A stretch of DNA of 64,000 bases from Halomonas sp. DQ26W (lineage in GTDB: Bacteria; Pseudomonadota; Gammaproteobacteria; Pseudomonadales; Halomonadaceae). Below are positions 21,376 to 29,067 of this stretch, piece after piece. Position numbers and translations under genes: made by a program. The stretch is from positions 1-64,000 of the forward strand of contig NZ_QPKI01000006.1 of assembly GCF_003339685.1 (NCBI RefSeq). Direction: 5' to 3'. Under the pieces are notes generated by a model. That model did not search any database. It saw only the letters and a program-made list of their open reading frames with translations, and was not told where the DNA came from. Numbering within the stretch: position 1 is the stretch's first letter; each line of letters starts with the position of its first letter.

Positions 21376-21964
21376 AACCCGCAAACCTCGGAACTTTCGG
21401 TAGATAGCCCGTCTCCATCCGCTGGATATCGAAGCCGGCTTGCTCGATGAGTTCGGGTATGGCACGGTTGAGATGGCAGCCACCCGCCACCTTGCGCCAC
21501 AGTGGATTGAGGCGATCCTGCCACTGCCGCACGGCCTCGTCGGGCGCCGTGCCGTGTTCACAGAACAGCAGCTGGCCGCCCGGCTTGAGCACCCGACGCA
21601 TCTGCTCCAGCGCACGGTGCCAGTCAGGAATCGTGCATAGGGTATAGGTAAGCACCACGGTATCCACGCTGGCGTTCTCCAGGGGGATCTCCTCTCCGGG
21701 CAAATCCAGCCAGCGCACCTCGAAGGGTGCGTGGGCAACGTTGTGGCGCGCCTTGCGACGCATGCCCTCGGAGGGCTCGAGCCCCCACACCAGCTCGACC
21801 TTGTTCGGGTCATAGTGGGGAAGGTTGAGCCCGGAGCCCATGCCCACCTCCAGGACTCGGCCCTGCGCTTCCGGCACCACAGCCGCCCGCTGATGATCGA
21901 CCACCTTGATGCCGCAAGCCAAGTGAAGAAGGTGTGGCAGAACATGTTGATCGTAAAGCGTCAT
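21344..21964 (-). CDS. Class I SAM-dependent methyltransferase
   Basis: 206 aa. AdoMet-binding motif I is [15 protein letters not shown], followed by acidic motif II ([11 protein letters not shown]) and the post-motif [10 protein letters not shown]; the C-terminus resembles phospholipid/UbiE-type methyltransferases. ATG 21964 has GGAG upstream. It overlaps the merR 3' end convergently. Substrate unknown; a link with mercury is only positional. Confidence 0.8.
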   Translation of the reverse strand: MTLYDQHVLPHLLHLACGIKVVDHQRAAVVPEAQGRVLEVGMGSGLNLPHYDPNKVELVWGLEPSEGMRRKARHNVAHAPFEVRWLDLPGEEIPLENASVDTVVLTYTLCTIPDWHRALEQMRRVLKPGGQLLFCEHGTAPDEAVRQWQDRLNPLWRKVAGGCHLNRAIPELIEQAGFDIQRMETGYLPKVPRFAGFNFWGCAVPR

Positions 21965-22341
21965 TAGATATCTCCAGCTATCAGGGTAACATAGCGGAAA
22001 TCTCACTTGGCCGGCGGACCCGTTTCCGGGGGGATGGTCAAGTTCAATAGCCTGTGGTACTCAGCCGCGATGATCGCTCGACCAGCAGTACATCTCCTGG
22101 CTGCAAGTTGGCCAGCACGTCATGCTCGATTCGAACTTCGGCCTGGTGCCATGGCCGAGGCCTGGTTAGCCAACAGCTCAGGCTGTAGCCGCACTTTTCC
22201 AGCATATCCGACATGACAGCATCCCCCATAGCCCCCCATGTATCGCTTCAGTCTCCCCTTCCCTGCCAGCAATGTCCTGCGATTTCAATTCAACGAGCCC
22301 CGCCAGCCCTCAAGGCTGGCGAAGGCCACTTGTGTCGATAG
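21965..22341. other. Gene-poor stretch with a possible serine-recombinase remnant
   Basis: No convincing intact gene. On the minus strand, 22044-22229, a short frame ends with LQPGDVLLVE then SSRLS, which resembles the N-terminal catalytic-domain segment of resolvase/invertase family recombinases before it stops. If real it is only a fragment. A GC hairpin (GCCAGCC/GGCTGGC) lies near 22300-22320. Confidence 0.3.
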
Positions 22342-22755
22342 TCACTGAGTGTGTGTAACTAACTGGTAATAGTTCGTGGAAGCTGAACCTCCAGATAACA
22401 TACTGGGCTGGACTTCAAGGGTATAGTCTCCCTGGCTCAGTTGCCTGCTAATCGTAAAGTCCCCGCCGTTTCTCCGGGTCTGGGTAACGACATTACCGCT
22501 TCCATCACGCAGCACCGCCGTCAGTCCGCCATGAGTACTGCCTCCGGTATTCATCACGCGACTCTTGATGGTGACATTGGAGGTACCATTCACCTGAAGC
22601 CGATAATGATCGACACCAGAGAACAGCCGAGACGGGGTGTTGCCTTCCGCCAGGCTAAAGGGGCCATGGTTGGGCATGGCAGAAGCCTGACCGGTCATGC
22701 CCAGTGCCAGCATGGCTGTTATAAGGGCTGCCGAGATTGTGGTTGTGCGTTTCAT
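22342..22755 (-). CDS. Small exported protein of unknown function
   Basis: 137 aa. Cleavable signal peptide (KRTTTISAALITAMLALG, cleavage near ASA), then a beta-rich domain with regular Gly/Thr spacing (NVTIKSRVMNTGG, GDYTLEVQP) and a C-terminal Tyr pair. The pattern is reminiscent of pre-peptidase C-terminal (PPC-like) beta-sandwich domains, but I do not recognise a family. ATG 22755 is preceded by AAGGAGA. Periplasmic or secreted. Confidence 0.7.
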   Translation of the reverse strand: MKRTTTISAALITAMLALGMTGQASAMPNHGPFSLAEGNTPSRLFSGVDHYRLQVNGTSNVTIKSRVMNTGGSTHGGLTAVLRDGSGNVVTQTRRNGGDFTISRQLSQGDYTLEVQPSMLSGGSASTNYYQLVTHTQ

Positions 22756-22994
22756 GATATCTCTCCTTTATACAAGTCGTTGGTTAGAACTCTCTCGATG
22801 TACTCGATGTGAGTTCTTGATACTTGGTAGAGGAAAGACGGCTTATTCTTACGCTAAGACAAAACTATATTGAATTAATTTTAGCGCTATCACATTTCCA
22901 AATAAATCTTCAGACTAGTGTAATGAACGCGCGCCTTCGGAGACTAAAATGGCTTCAAGGCGCGCTCGAGAGAGGTGAATCGCTACTGCGCCAC

Positions 22995-23459
22995 TCAGTT
23001 ACCCGCGGCCTGGTTGGCGATGCCCGACAAGGCCTCGGCCACCTGCTCCAACGGAAGGTCGCAGTCATCGAGGTCATGGCGCCAAGCCAGGTAGTGGGGA
23101 TCGTTCCACTCGATCAAGGTCGTCCCTTCGTCCTCACGCAGCAACATCTTCTGGGGCAGGTCCAGCGCGAGACCGCCCTTGCATTGCATCATAGGCGTTC
23201 CCACGTCGGGGTTGCCGAACAAGAACATGCGGGTAGCGGGTAAAGACAGCGAAACTCGCTCCGCATTGGCGGAATGATCCACCATGGTTACCAACACCAT
23301 GCCACGCTCGTCCAGGGCCGCACGCAGACGCACTTCGACGCGGTCGATGCTGTCATCACTTCTGACCTGCTCGATACCCTTGCCAACGTCATCCGCCTGA
23401 GCACTGGCAAGGGCGATCATGAGGGCGGTTGCGCCGATAAAGGGGGAAATCTTGTACAT
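22995..23459 (-). CDS. Exported DUF302-domain protein
   Basis: 154 aa with signal peptide (cleavage near AQA-DD, about residue 22). The DUF302 pattern follows: an N-terminal alpha/beta segment with ERGMVLVTMVDHSANA, FLFGNPDVGTPMM, and LPQKMLLREDEG...NDPHYLAWRH. DUF302 function is unknown; these are often in stress or redox loci. ATG 23459 has AAGGAG upstream. Downstream of the DUF3179/membrane-protein pair on the same strand. Confidence 0.82.
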   Translation of the reverse strand: MYKISPFIGATALMIALASAQADDVGKGIEQVRSDDSIDRVEVRLRAALDERGMVLVTMVDHSANAERVSLSLPATRMFLFGNPDVGTPMMQCKGGLALDLPQKMLLREDEGTTLIEWNDPHYLAWRHDLDDCDLPLEQVAEALSGIANQAAGN

Positions 23460-23535
23460 GGCCGATGCTCTCCTTGAGCGGGAAAATCCTGCAGTGGGAG
23501 CCTTCAGCCTCGTCAACGTTTCCTCCCACCGCAAG

Positions 23536-24093
23536 TCAGGACAGCCCTGACTCTCTTGCCAGACGTTGCAGGCTGAACCACAGCCCCACCACCAGCAGAA
23601 GCAGTGCAACGGGGACCAGGAGAGGCGTCACGCCTGCCAGGGCACCGGCAATCGGCAATCCCAGCCAGATGAGGATCAATGGCGCACAGCAGGCCCCACC
23701 AGCAAGAAATGCCGGAACCAGCGCCAGCAAACCGGTGCTCGACCCACCCAGGCCGCACTGCCGCGGGCTTCGCCAGAGCCACCAGCCAGCCACGACGTTC
23801 AAGCCAACCAGCAGTCCCATGCCAGCGGCCATCAAGGTATTGATCGGACTGAAAGTCCAGACCAGCGCCCCCAGAGAGATCAGCCCCACTGGCTCGAATT
23901 GAAACGGCCCCCGTGACTGAAAGACTCTTTCCCAGGCGGGAAACGTTGTATGCCAGCCACCCGCCCCGCCTCCGGCAATATCGCCGGTCAGCCACAGGTA
24001 AAGCAGCGTATAGAGGAGCATGACCCCGCTCATCGCCAGGACCATGGTTGGACGAGACAGCATCTTCAGGATGATACGAGCAAGCGGTCTCAT
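23536..24093 (-). CDS. Multi-span inner-membrane protein, function unknown
   Basis: 185 aa with about five hydrophobic segments. A Cys pair (GGACCAPLILIWLG) sits at the start of a membrane helix, a feature seen in metal or redox membrane proteins, but no family is certain. Its ATG overlaps the stop of the DUF3179 gene by 4 bases, so the two are likely co-translated. Confidence 0.75.
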   Translation of the reverse strand: MRPLARIILKMLSRPTMVLAMSGVMLLYTLLYLWLTGDIAGGGAGGWHTTFPAWERVFQSRGPFQFEPVGLISLGALVWTFSPINTLMAAGMGLLVGLNVVAGWWLWRSPRQCGLGGSSTGLLALVPAFLAGGACCAPLILIWLGLPIAGALAGVTPLLVPVALLLLVVGLWFSLQRLARESGLS

Positions 24094-25130
24094 GGAACCT
24101 CCTGCCCCTCATAGAGATAGGTATCAGGATAGAAGGCCGCCCAGGCAAACCACATCGCCTCGAAGCCATTTACTGCCTCGAGCGAGGCGATGCCCGGCCC
24201 GGTAACGCCGTCGGCAGTGAACTCAAGCTCTGCCGACCGGATATGCACTTCCTCGGGATTATGGAAGGCCCAACCGGTATCCAGCTGTGAGTCATGGATG
24301 ATGGTGTAGCGACGCTCGCCCAACGTAACGTCGACGACACCCTCATTTCGTAATGCCTTCCGCGTGATGGCGAGAGCACCCTCTGGGCCACGCACGCCGA
24401 AAATGACGGTCTTGGGGGGAAAGCGATCATCGCTTTGCATCACCGGGAAGAGCCGTCGACTGTCGGGTGCATAGTAGCCAGTGACCGGGTTGTAGCTTCC
24501 ATAGGGATCGCGACGGTAGTTGCGCACGAAGCCGGTCTCTTCGGTCAATACCTCCGTTTCGGGATGTCGTGTCTTCCAGGCGCCCCAGGTAGTCCAAAAC
24601 ACCCGAAACTCCTCGAGCCCTTGATTGGCCAAAGGACCATCGATAGCCACACCCAGAATCTGAGGCCACTCACTGTCGGTAGCACGGTCATACATGATCA
24701 AGTTGCTGTTGACCAACTTACCGGAGACGCCAAACTCGGTTTCACCACGCTTGAAGCCCAGCGCAGTCCCCGTGAGGGGGCAGTAGGTAATGCTGAGCGC
24801 ATCTCCGCCCAACTCGTCATTGACGATCTCATGCCAGACCAGAATACGCTGTGGATAGGCTCTGGCCTGGCCACGGTGGTAGACACCGATGACCTTGTCG
24901 CCATCGTTAAGCGTCGCCTGGTCAGCGGATTGAAAACGGGGGCGGTCTATGGAAGGGATACCGTCTTTCCCGGGCCCTCCCGAGCGTACCGCATCCCGGA
25001 AAGACGCCATGGCGTGCGCAACCGGTACCTCGGGTGGGTGTTGGCCAGGTGGTGACGCAGTGGCCAACGGCATCGATACCAGGCTCAAGACGATACTCAG
25101 CGAAGAATAGCGCAGTATATACGGTGTCAT
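24090..25130 (-). CDS. DUF3179-domain exported protein
   Basis: 346 aa. Signal peptide (LSIVLSLVSMPLATASP) then a DUF3179 domain, recognisable by ITYCPLTGTALGF, FGVSGKLVNSNLIMYDR and HNPEEVHI. The conserved Cys in the CPLTG motif suggests a redox or metal role, but function is unknown. ATG 25130 follows a strong AGGAGG. First gene of a two-gene coupled unit with the membrane protein. Confidence 0.85.
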   Translation of the reverse strand: MTPYILRYSSLSIVLSLVSMPLATASPPGQHPPEVPVAHAMASFRDAVRSGGPGKDGIPSIDRPRFQSADQATLNDGDKVIGVYHRGQARAYPQRILVWHEIVNDELGGDALSITYCPLTGTALGFKRGETEFGVSGKLVNSNLIMYDRATDSEWPQILGVAIDGPLANQGLEEFRVFWTTWGAWKTRHPETEVLTEETGFVRNYRRDPYGSYNPVTGYYAPDSRRLFPVMQSDDRFPPKTVIFGVRGPEGALAITRKALRNEGVVDVTLGERRYTIIHDSQLDTGWAFHNPEEVHIRSAELEFTADGVTGPGIASLEAVNGFEAMWFAWAAFYPDTYLYEGQEVP

Positions 25131-25172
25131 GGCGACCTCCTGTAAAGGGATAACGGGTGCCAGGCATGCTCC

Positions 25173-25487
25173 TCAGCCTATCTTTTGCTCCCACACCACC
25201 TGGCTGACCTGAATCAACGGCTCCACATCGGTAAAGCGGGGAATGTCTTCGAAAAGACGATTGCCTATCGCATCAATGGCAGCCTTGAAGCTGTCAAGAG
25301 AATCGATCCCAAGGTAGGTCACGGCATGGTAGGGAGACATGGAATCACTGCCTCTGGCGAAGCGCATGTAATTCAGTCCATACGACTGTAGTAATTCCTT
25401 AATCAGCTCAGCATGTTCCTTGAGGTAATAGGCATCATCGAAATGCATGCCATCGCGGTTTGCATACATCACCAGTACTTCAATCAT
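25173..25487 (-). CDS. EthD-family protein
   Basis: 104 aa. EthD/dimeric alpha-beta-barrel fold: MIEVLVMYANRDGMHFD, DAYYLKEHAELIKE, and a C-terminal VEPLIQVSQVVWE. Members are small ferredoxin-like proteins, some needed for ether or polyketide metabolism; substrate unknown. ATG 25487 has AAGGA about 9 bases upstream. It lies 42 bp before the DUF3179 gene, probably co-transcribed. Confidence 0.8.
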   Translation of the reverse strand: MIEVLVMYANRDGMHFDDAYYLKEHAELIKELLQSYGLNYMRFARGSDSMSPYHAVTYLGIDSLDSFKAAIDAIGNRLFEDIPRFTDVEPLIQVSQVVWEQKIG

Positions 25488-25680
25488 TGCTGTGATCCTT
25501 TTTTCCATTTCCTATCCCTGCCGCAAGAGACAGAGGACCATCCTGTCCTCTCTCTACTTGGTAGAAATACGCCGGCTTTCATTACAGATGGGTCTCTTTC
25601 ATGGCCGGTTGCCTATGGCTCAAGACGTTGCAGGACCGATGTAAGGGGGGGCTCATCTCGGACGACCAAACCCTGATGGA

Positions 25681-26346
25681 ATGGACACTATCAATGAAAT
25701 GCTCTCACAACGCCGGCTCACTCTATCTGGCGCCGGCCCCAACAGGTACAACGCTATGCACCAGGTCACTGCGGAGGGTACTCAGGACCGCATGCAACGT
25801 CTGGTGGCGGTCCGGCCTCGCCTCGTCTCCTTCGCTCGCCTGCAGCTTCGCGACCTGGCGCGAGCCGAGGACGCCGTGCAGGAAGCCATTGAGGCGGCCA
25901 TCGAGAAAGACGACACCTTTGCCGGTCGTTCGGGTTACGAGACCTGGGTCTTCGGTACTCTCAAATACAAGATCCTTGATGCCCTGAGGGCTCAGCGCCG
26001 CGAAGGCGGGTGGCAACCGCTGGAGGATGAACTGGACGAGGCAGCCATAGATCGTCAGTTCCAGAAGAATGGCCGCTGGGAACAGGAAGCCAGGCCCTCT
26101 AACTGGGGAAACCCCGAGTCGACACTGCACAGCGAGCGGTTCTGGCAAATTTTCGATCTTTGCATGACCGCCCTAACCGACACCGCGGCGCGCGTCTTCT
26201 CTCTACGAGAATTGATGGGATTATCGGCAGAGGATATCTGTCGCGAAACGGGCCTGAAACAGAATAATTGTTGGGTAATTCTACACCGTGCCAGGTTACG
26301 CCTGCGCGCCTGCATCGAGCGGGACTGGCTCACGGAGAAAACATGA
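25681..26346 (+). CDS. ECF-type RNA polymerase sigma factor
   Basis: 221 aa from ATG 25681 (196 from ATG 25756; the start is unresolved because neither has a strong ribosome site). Region 2: RLVSFARLQLRDLARAEDAV; region 4 helix-turn-helix: LMGLSAEDICRETGLKQNN followed by HRARLRLR. The central linker is longer than usual. It overlaps the anti-sigma-like gene by 4 bases (ATGA). Divergent from the EthD-DUF3179 unit, which is a plausible target. Confidence 0.85.
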   Translation: MDTINEMLSQRRLTLSGAGPNRYNAMHQVTAEGTQDRMQRLVAVRPRLVSFARLQLRDLARAEDAVQEAIEAAIEKDDTFAGRSGYETWVFGTLKYKILDALRAQRREGGWQPLEDELDEAAIDRQFQKNGRWEQEARPSNWGNPESTLHSERFWQIFDLCMTALTDTAARVFSLRELMGLSAEDICRETGLKQNNCWVILHRARLRLRACIERDWLTEKT

Positions 26347-26576
26347 TGTTCAAGATGATGATGTGTAAAGAGGCAACCCACTTGATGTCCAGGCAACTCG
26401 AGGTCCCTCTCACATTCCAGGAAAAGCTGTCACTCAAGCTTCACCTCGCCATGTGCTCTGCCTGCACTCAATGCAACCAACAGTTCCATCTCCTGCATCA
26501 GACCGGAAAGTATTACGAAAGGCTGATTGAATTGGATGCCGGTACGCCGCCTGGCAGCGGCGGCGACAACTATTGA
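26343..26576 (+). CDS. Small zinc-finger-type anti-sigma factor
   Basis: 77 aa. It has the anti-sigma zinc-binding pattern: an early Cys (MMMCKEATHLMS), then LKLHLAMCSACTQC with His and the CxxC pair. No membrane segment, so a soluble ZAS-type regulator. ATG 26343 overlaps the sigma stop, so both are made together. Confidence 0.82.
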   Translation: MMFKMMMCKEATHLMSRQLEVPLTFQEKLSLKLHLAMCSACTQCNQQFHLLHQTGKYYERLIELDAGTPPGSGGDNY

Positions 26577-26591
26577 AAAATATCGATTTCC

Positions 26592-26631
26592 CGGTACCTC
26601 ATGGGCAAATCCCTTTGCCCATGAGGTACCG
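26592..26631. terminator. Perfect 18-bp hairpin between convergent genes
   Basis: Two perfect 18-base arms (26592-26609 and 26614-26631) with a 4-base loop TCCC. The minus-strand side is followed by AAATCGATATTTTT, so it is likely a bidirectional terminator for the anti-sigma gene and the porin remnant. Confidence 0.75.
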
Positions 26632-26673
26632 ACTTACAACCTGCGATACTGCAGTGTCATGAAGTGCTGAAGG

Positions 26674-27282
26674 TCAGAAATTGTACTGCGCCGAGAACTG
26701 CAAGCGCGTATCGTCCTCAGATTCCCGACTCTGCAACTCCTTCCTGCCATGAGAGACTTCGAAGCCAAGCGTAACCGGCTCCGTCACCCGATAGAAATGA
26801 CTGAAGTGGACACTCTCCAACTTCCGGGTCGAGTCCGGGAATAGATCCCCAGGGCGATCCCCTCTCACCTGTCCGTAGGACAGGCTGGAGCTGAACTTGT
26901 CGGTCCACTGCTGTGCCACGGCCACGTTGAAACCATAGGCTTCGATGGTCTCGAGATTGCCATCGGCATCCACGAAGGCCGCCCCGATCCCGGCATCACC
27001 ATCGTCGGTGCCGCTGGCCGTGTACAGGTACCGCCCCACCCCGTCACCATAAATGGCGCCAGCCATCAAGGTGGTATCCGGCCCCACGCCGATATTGCCG
27101 GCCAGCATCAAGCCGTAGCCTGTCGCAGAGTCGTTGGCCGCCCCCTCATCCACCTTGAGCCTGCGAACCACTGCCGCGGTTTCTATCCCTGCATTGTCAC
27201 CACTCCATTGATAGCGGGTGGTGAGATCCGCAACTGGACACACATCGGTACCGTCTCGCTCAACCCAGAGCGTGAACTCCAT
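26674..27282 (-). pseudogene. C-terminal part of a DcaP-like outer-membrane porin
   Basis: About 202 codons of beta-barrel pattern: LTTRYQWSGDNAGIETAAVV, ESVHFSHFYRVTEPVTLGFE, and the terminal Phe (QFSAQYNF) required for outer-membrane assembly. DcaP-like and related porins are about 400 aa or more with a signal peptide; here the frame starts abruptly with no signal peptide, so the N-terminal half is missing. Probably a decayed gene. Confidence 0.6.
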
Positions 27283-27728
27283 GTCACCGTAGTGGAACCA
27301 GAAAAACAGGCGGCGTGAATGAACTCAGAGGCAACAGATTCCTTGACAACTACCGTGACCACCCCCCACATCCCGCTTGACTATTAGGACGTGGGAGTAG
27401 GTGCGAAACGCCATGACCACGAGGCAACCGGCAAAGGTGATCAGAGAGGGGTAGAACAGAGCATTGGTGCCATCGAGGAACCACCCCAAGGGATCGATCA
27501 CCGAAGCACTGACCGCCAGTAACGAGGCGCCATTGAGCAAGATTTACAATGGATAATTCAGCGTCTGGCTAACCCAATGATCGCCAACAGGCCGATCAGG
27601 ACCTGTCCGGTATCGGACAAAGGCAGCATTTCAACGGCCTGCTCGCGCCACACCGGTGGCAGGCTTTGCCTTGGTCGGGAGGGTTCCCCGCATTCTTACA
27701 ATCGGGATGTCTCAGCAGTAGTGGCGAA
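27283..27728. other. Low-coding stretch with gene remnants
   Basis: No complete gene recognised. On the minus strand, 27325-27540 (TTG start) encodes a hydrophobic 71-residue stretch (LFYPSLITFAGCLVVMAF) ending in Cys-rich sequence; it may be a fragment of a membrane protein. A short frame ending at 27558 finishes with one transmembrane helix and Arg-Arg. Both lack ribosome sites and support the view that this region is decaying. Confidence 0.35.
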
Positions 27729-28028
27729 TTATTCCGGCGTCGTTACCGCTAGCCTGGCGATGGCGGCGAACACGGCATCGAGTTCGCGGCCGATTTCCTC
27801 CAACGCTTCGCCTCCCTCCCCAACATAGGGGGCGAGGACATGGCTTGGTCGCTTCCAAGCGAGCGTGGCGGTATCGTCCTCGTTCTCTGTCACGCAGAAA
27901 CGGATCGGAGCCTCGATCATGGCCGTACCCTCCACCTCCCATCCCTGCTCAGGCCAACGGGCATCTGCCGAAGCCGGGAAGGCCAGCAGAAGCATCAGCA
28001 CCCACGCCGTTGGCCACATCCGGTCCAT
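27729..28028 (-). CDS. Small exported protein, weakly DUF302-like
   Basis: 99 aa. Signal peptide (AWVLMLLLAFPASADA). The C-terminal half (ENEDDTATLAWKRPSHVLAP then a helical EEIGRELDAVFAAIA) resembles the end of DUF302 domains, including the one at 22995-23459, but the first half of the domain is missing. The ATG overlaps the DinB stop (TGATG), so it is translationally coupled. Function unknown. Confidence 0.6.
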   Translation of the reverse strand: MDRMWPTAWVLMLLLAFPASADARWPEQGWEVEGTAMIEAPIRFCVTENEDDTATLAWKRPSHVLAPYVGEGGEALEEIGRELDAVFAAIARLAVTTPE

Positions 28029-28600
28029 CACGCAGACCATGCTGTTGCGACAGAGGCGGATCTTTCACGTTGCCAATGCCTCAATGTGGAAGGATGAACG
28101 CCGAAGGCTTCGGGTAAGGTGATGCCGAGCTGGTCGGCAAGCAGGCCCACTATCGCCATGTGATGAATGGTGTGGCTGGTCAGGAAAGCCAGTTCGCGTG
28201 CCAGGCTGGTGTCCAGTACCTGCATGCCATCGCCAACGGGATAGTTCAGGCTCAAACGGTCAGTCGGGCATCGTCCCAACAGCGCGGTCAGTGCAACCTT
28301 GGTTTCAGTCAGACGATGAGCAGCCTGTTGCGGCCACTGCTCCAAGCGTTCATCACGACGACGATGCTCGTAGTCTATGACGTCCTTATTGTTCTCCAAA
28401 CCACTCAGCAAGGCAGCGTAATGATCGATGATATGTCGTATGTGCTTGCCCAGCGTATGGCGACCATCGTGTCCGAAGTCCTGCCGGAACTGCTCCGGCG
28501 TCAGCGCGTCAACGAACGCCTCCAGCTGTGTCAATGCCAGGAGATTCTCTTCAATGAGTCCCTCCTGAGGAGGGAATGCCTGATTTATTATGGATGACAT
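28028..28600 (-). CDS. DinB-family protein
   Basis: 190 aa four-helix-bundle DinB/YfiT fold. Metal-binding His candidates: HTLGKHIRHIIDH near residues 48-60 and SHTIHHMA near 143-147. The family includes thiol-dependent metalloenzymes and many proteins of unknown role. Downstream (90 bp) of the Glu-tailed peptide gene on the same strand, so possibly co-transcribed with the TTLL locus. Confidence 0.8.
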   Translation of the reverse strand: MSSIINQAFPPQEGLIEENLLALTQLEAFVDALTPEQFRQDFGHDGRHTLGKHIRHIIDHYAALLSGLENNKDVIDYEHRRRDERLEQWPQQAAHRLTETKVALTALLGRCPTDRLSLNYPVGDGMQVLDTSLARELAFLTSHTIHHMAIVGLLADQLGITLPEAFGVHPSTLRHWQRERSASVATAWSA

Positions 28601-28689
28601 GGCAGTTTACCTGTTGATCGCAAGTGAGATAGCCGGGGCCGGCATGCGGACGGCCGGCCCGACCACCCGTTCAGGGGTTTAACGCTCCT

Positions 28690-29001
28690 TTAACCCTCGG
28701 CTTCGGCTTCACCTTCCGCTTCCCCCTCGGCTTCGGCTTCACCTTCCGCTTCCCCCTCGGCTTCGGCTTCTGCCTCTGCTTCCGCTTCTGCCTCTGCTTC
28801 GCCTTGGCCTTCGGAATGCGCTTCTGCCAGCATTAGTGGTGCTTCCTGGCCGCTGGTGTAGCTCGGCTCTGCCGATGACTCGCTGGCCACGGCCTGAAAG
28901 GCGGCACCACTGGCTACCAGCACCAGTGCAGGGGCTGCATAACCCAGCTGTTTGCTGAGACGCCCCAGCAGGCTTCTTCGTTTCTCATCTTGCAGTGTCA
29001 T
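28690..29001 (-). CDS. Small Glu-tailed protein; proposed substrate of the adjacent TTLL ligase
   Basis: 103 aa. Residues 1-62 match the N-terminus of the protein at 31642-32370 without gaps (47 identical by my count), including DEKRR, the hydrophobic APALVLVASG, and TSGQEAPLMLAEAH. The first part looks like an export signal (RR before a hydrophobic core, possible cleavage after AVA) and contains Y-x-x-P-x-L (YAAPAL). Residues 66-103 are a tail with Glu at every second position, alternating with Ala or Gly, ending at the stop. No other domain. ATG 29001 follows GGAGG. The shared leader plus a free Glu-rich tail 67 bp downstream of a TTLL gene suggest a modified peptide; this is inference. I know of no described family. 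Confidence 0.75.
   Translation of the reverse strand: MTLQDEKRRSLLGRLSKQLGYAAPALVLVASGAAFQAVASESSAEPSYTSGQEAPLMLAEAHSEGQGEAEAEAEAEAEAEAEGEAEGEAEAEGEAEGEAEAEG
28693..28806 (-). repeat. Coding repeat for an alternating Glu-Ala/Gly tail
   Basis: Encodes residues 66-103 of the Glu-tailed peptide. It includes two adjacent near-identical 30-bp units (28694-28723 and 28724-28753) and shorter GAG/GCN iterations. Such an array can change length by slippage in frame. Confidence 0.8.
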
Positions 29002-29067
29002 GTTGATGACCTCCGTGATGATGAATAGGCGGCATGCGATCGCATGCCGTCATGCAGTGACGTCAAC

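Noticed and set aside
27558-27692. Tiny frame with a C-terminal helix and Arg-Arg, resembling a sorting signal (LSDTG)
   Set aside because: No good start codon or ribosome site and no sorting enzyme nearby; probably debris.
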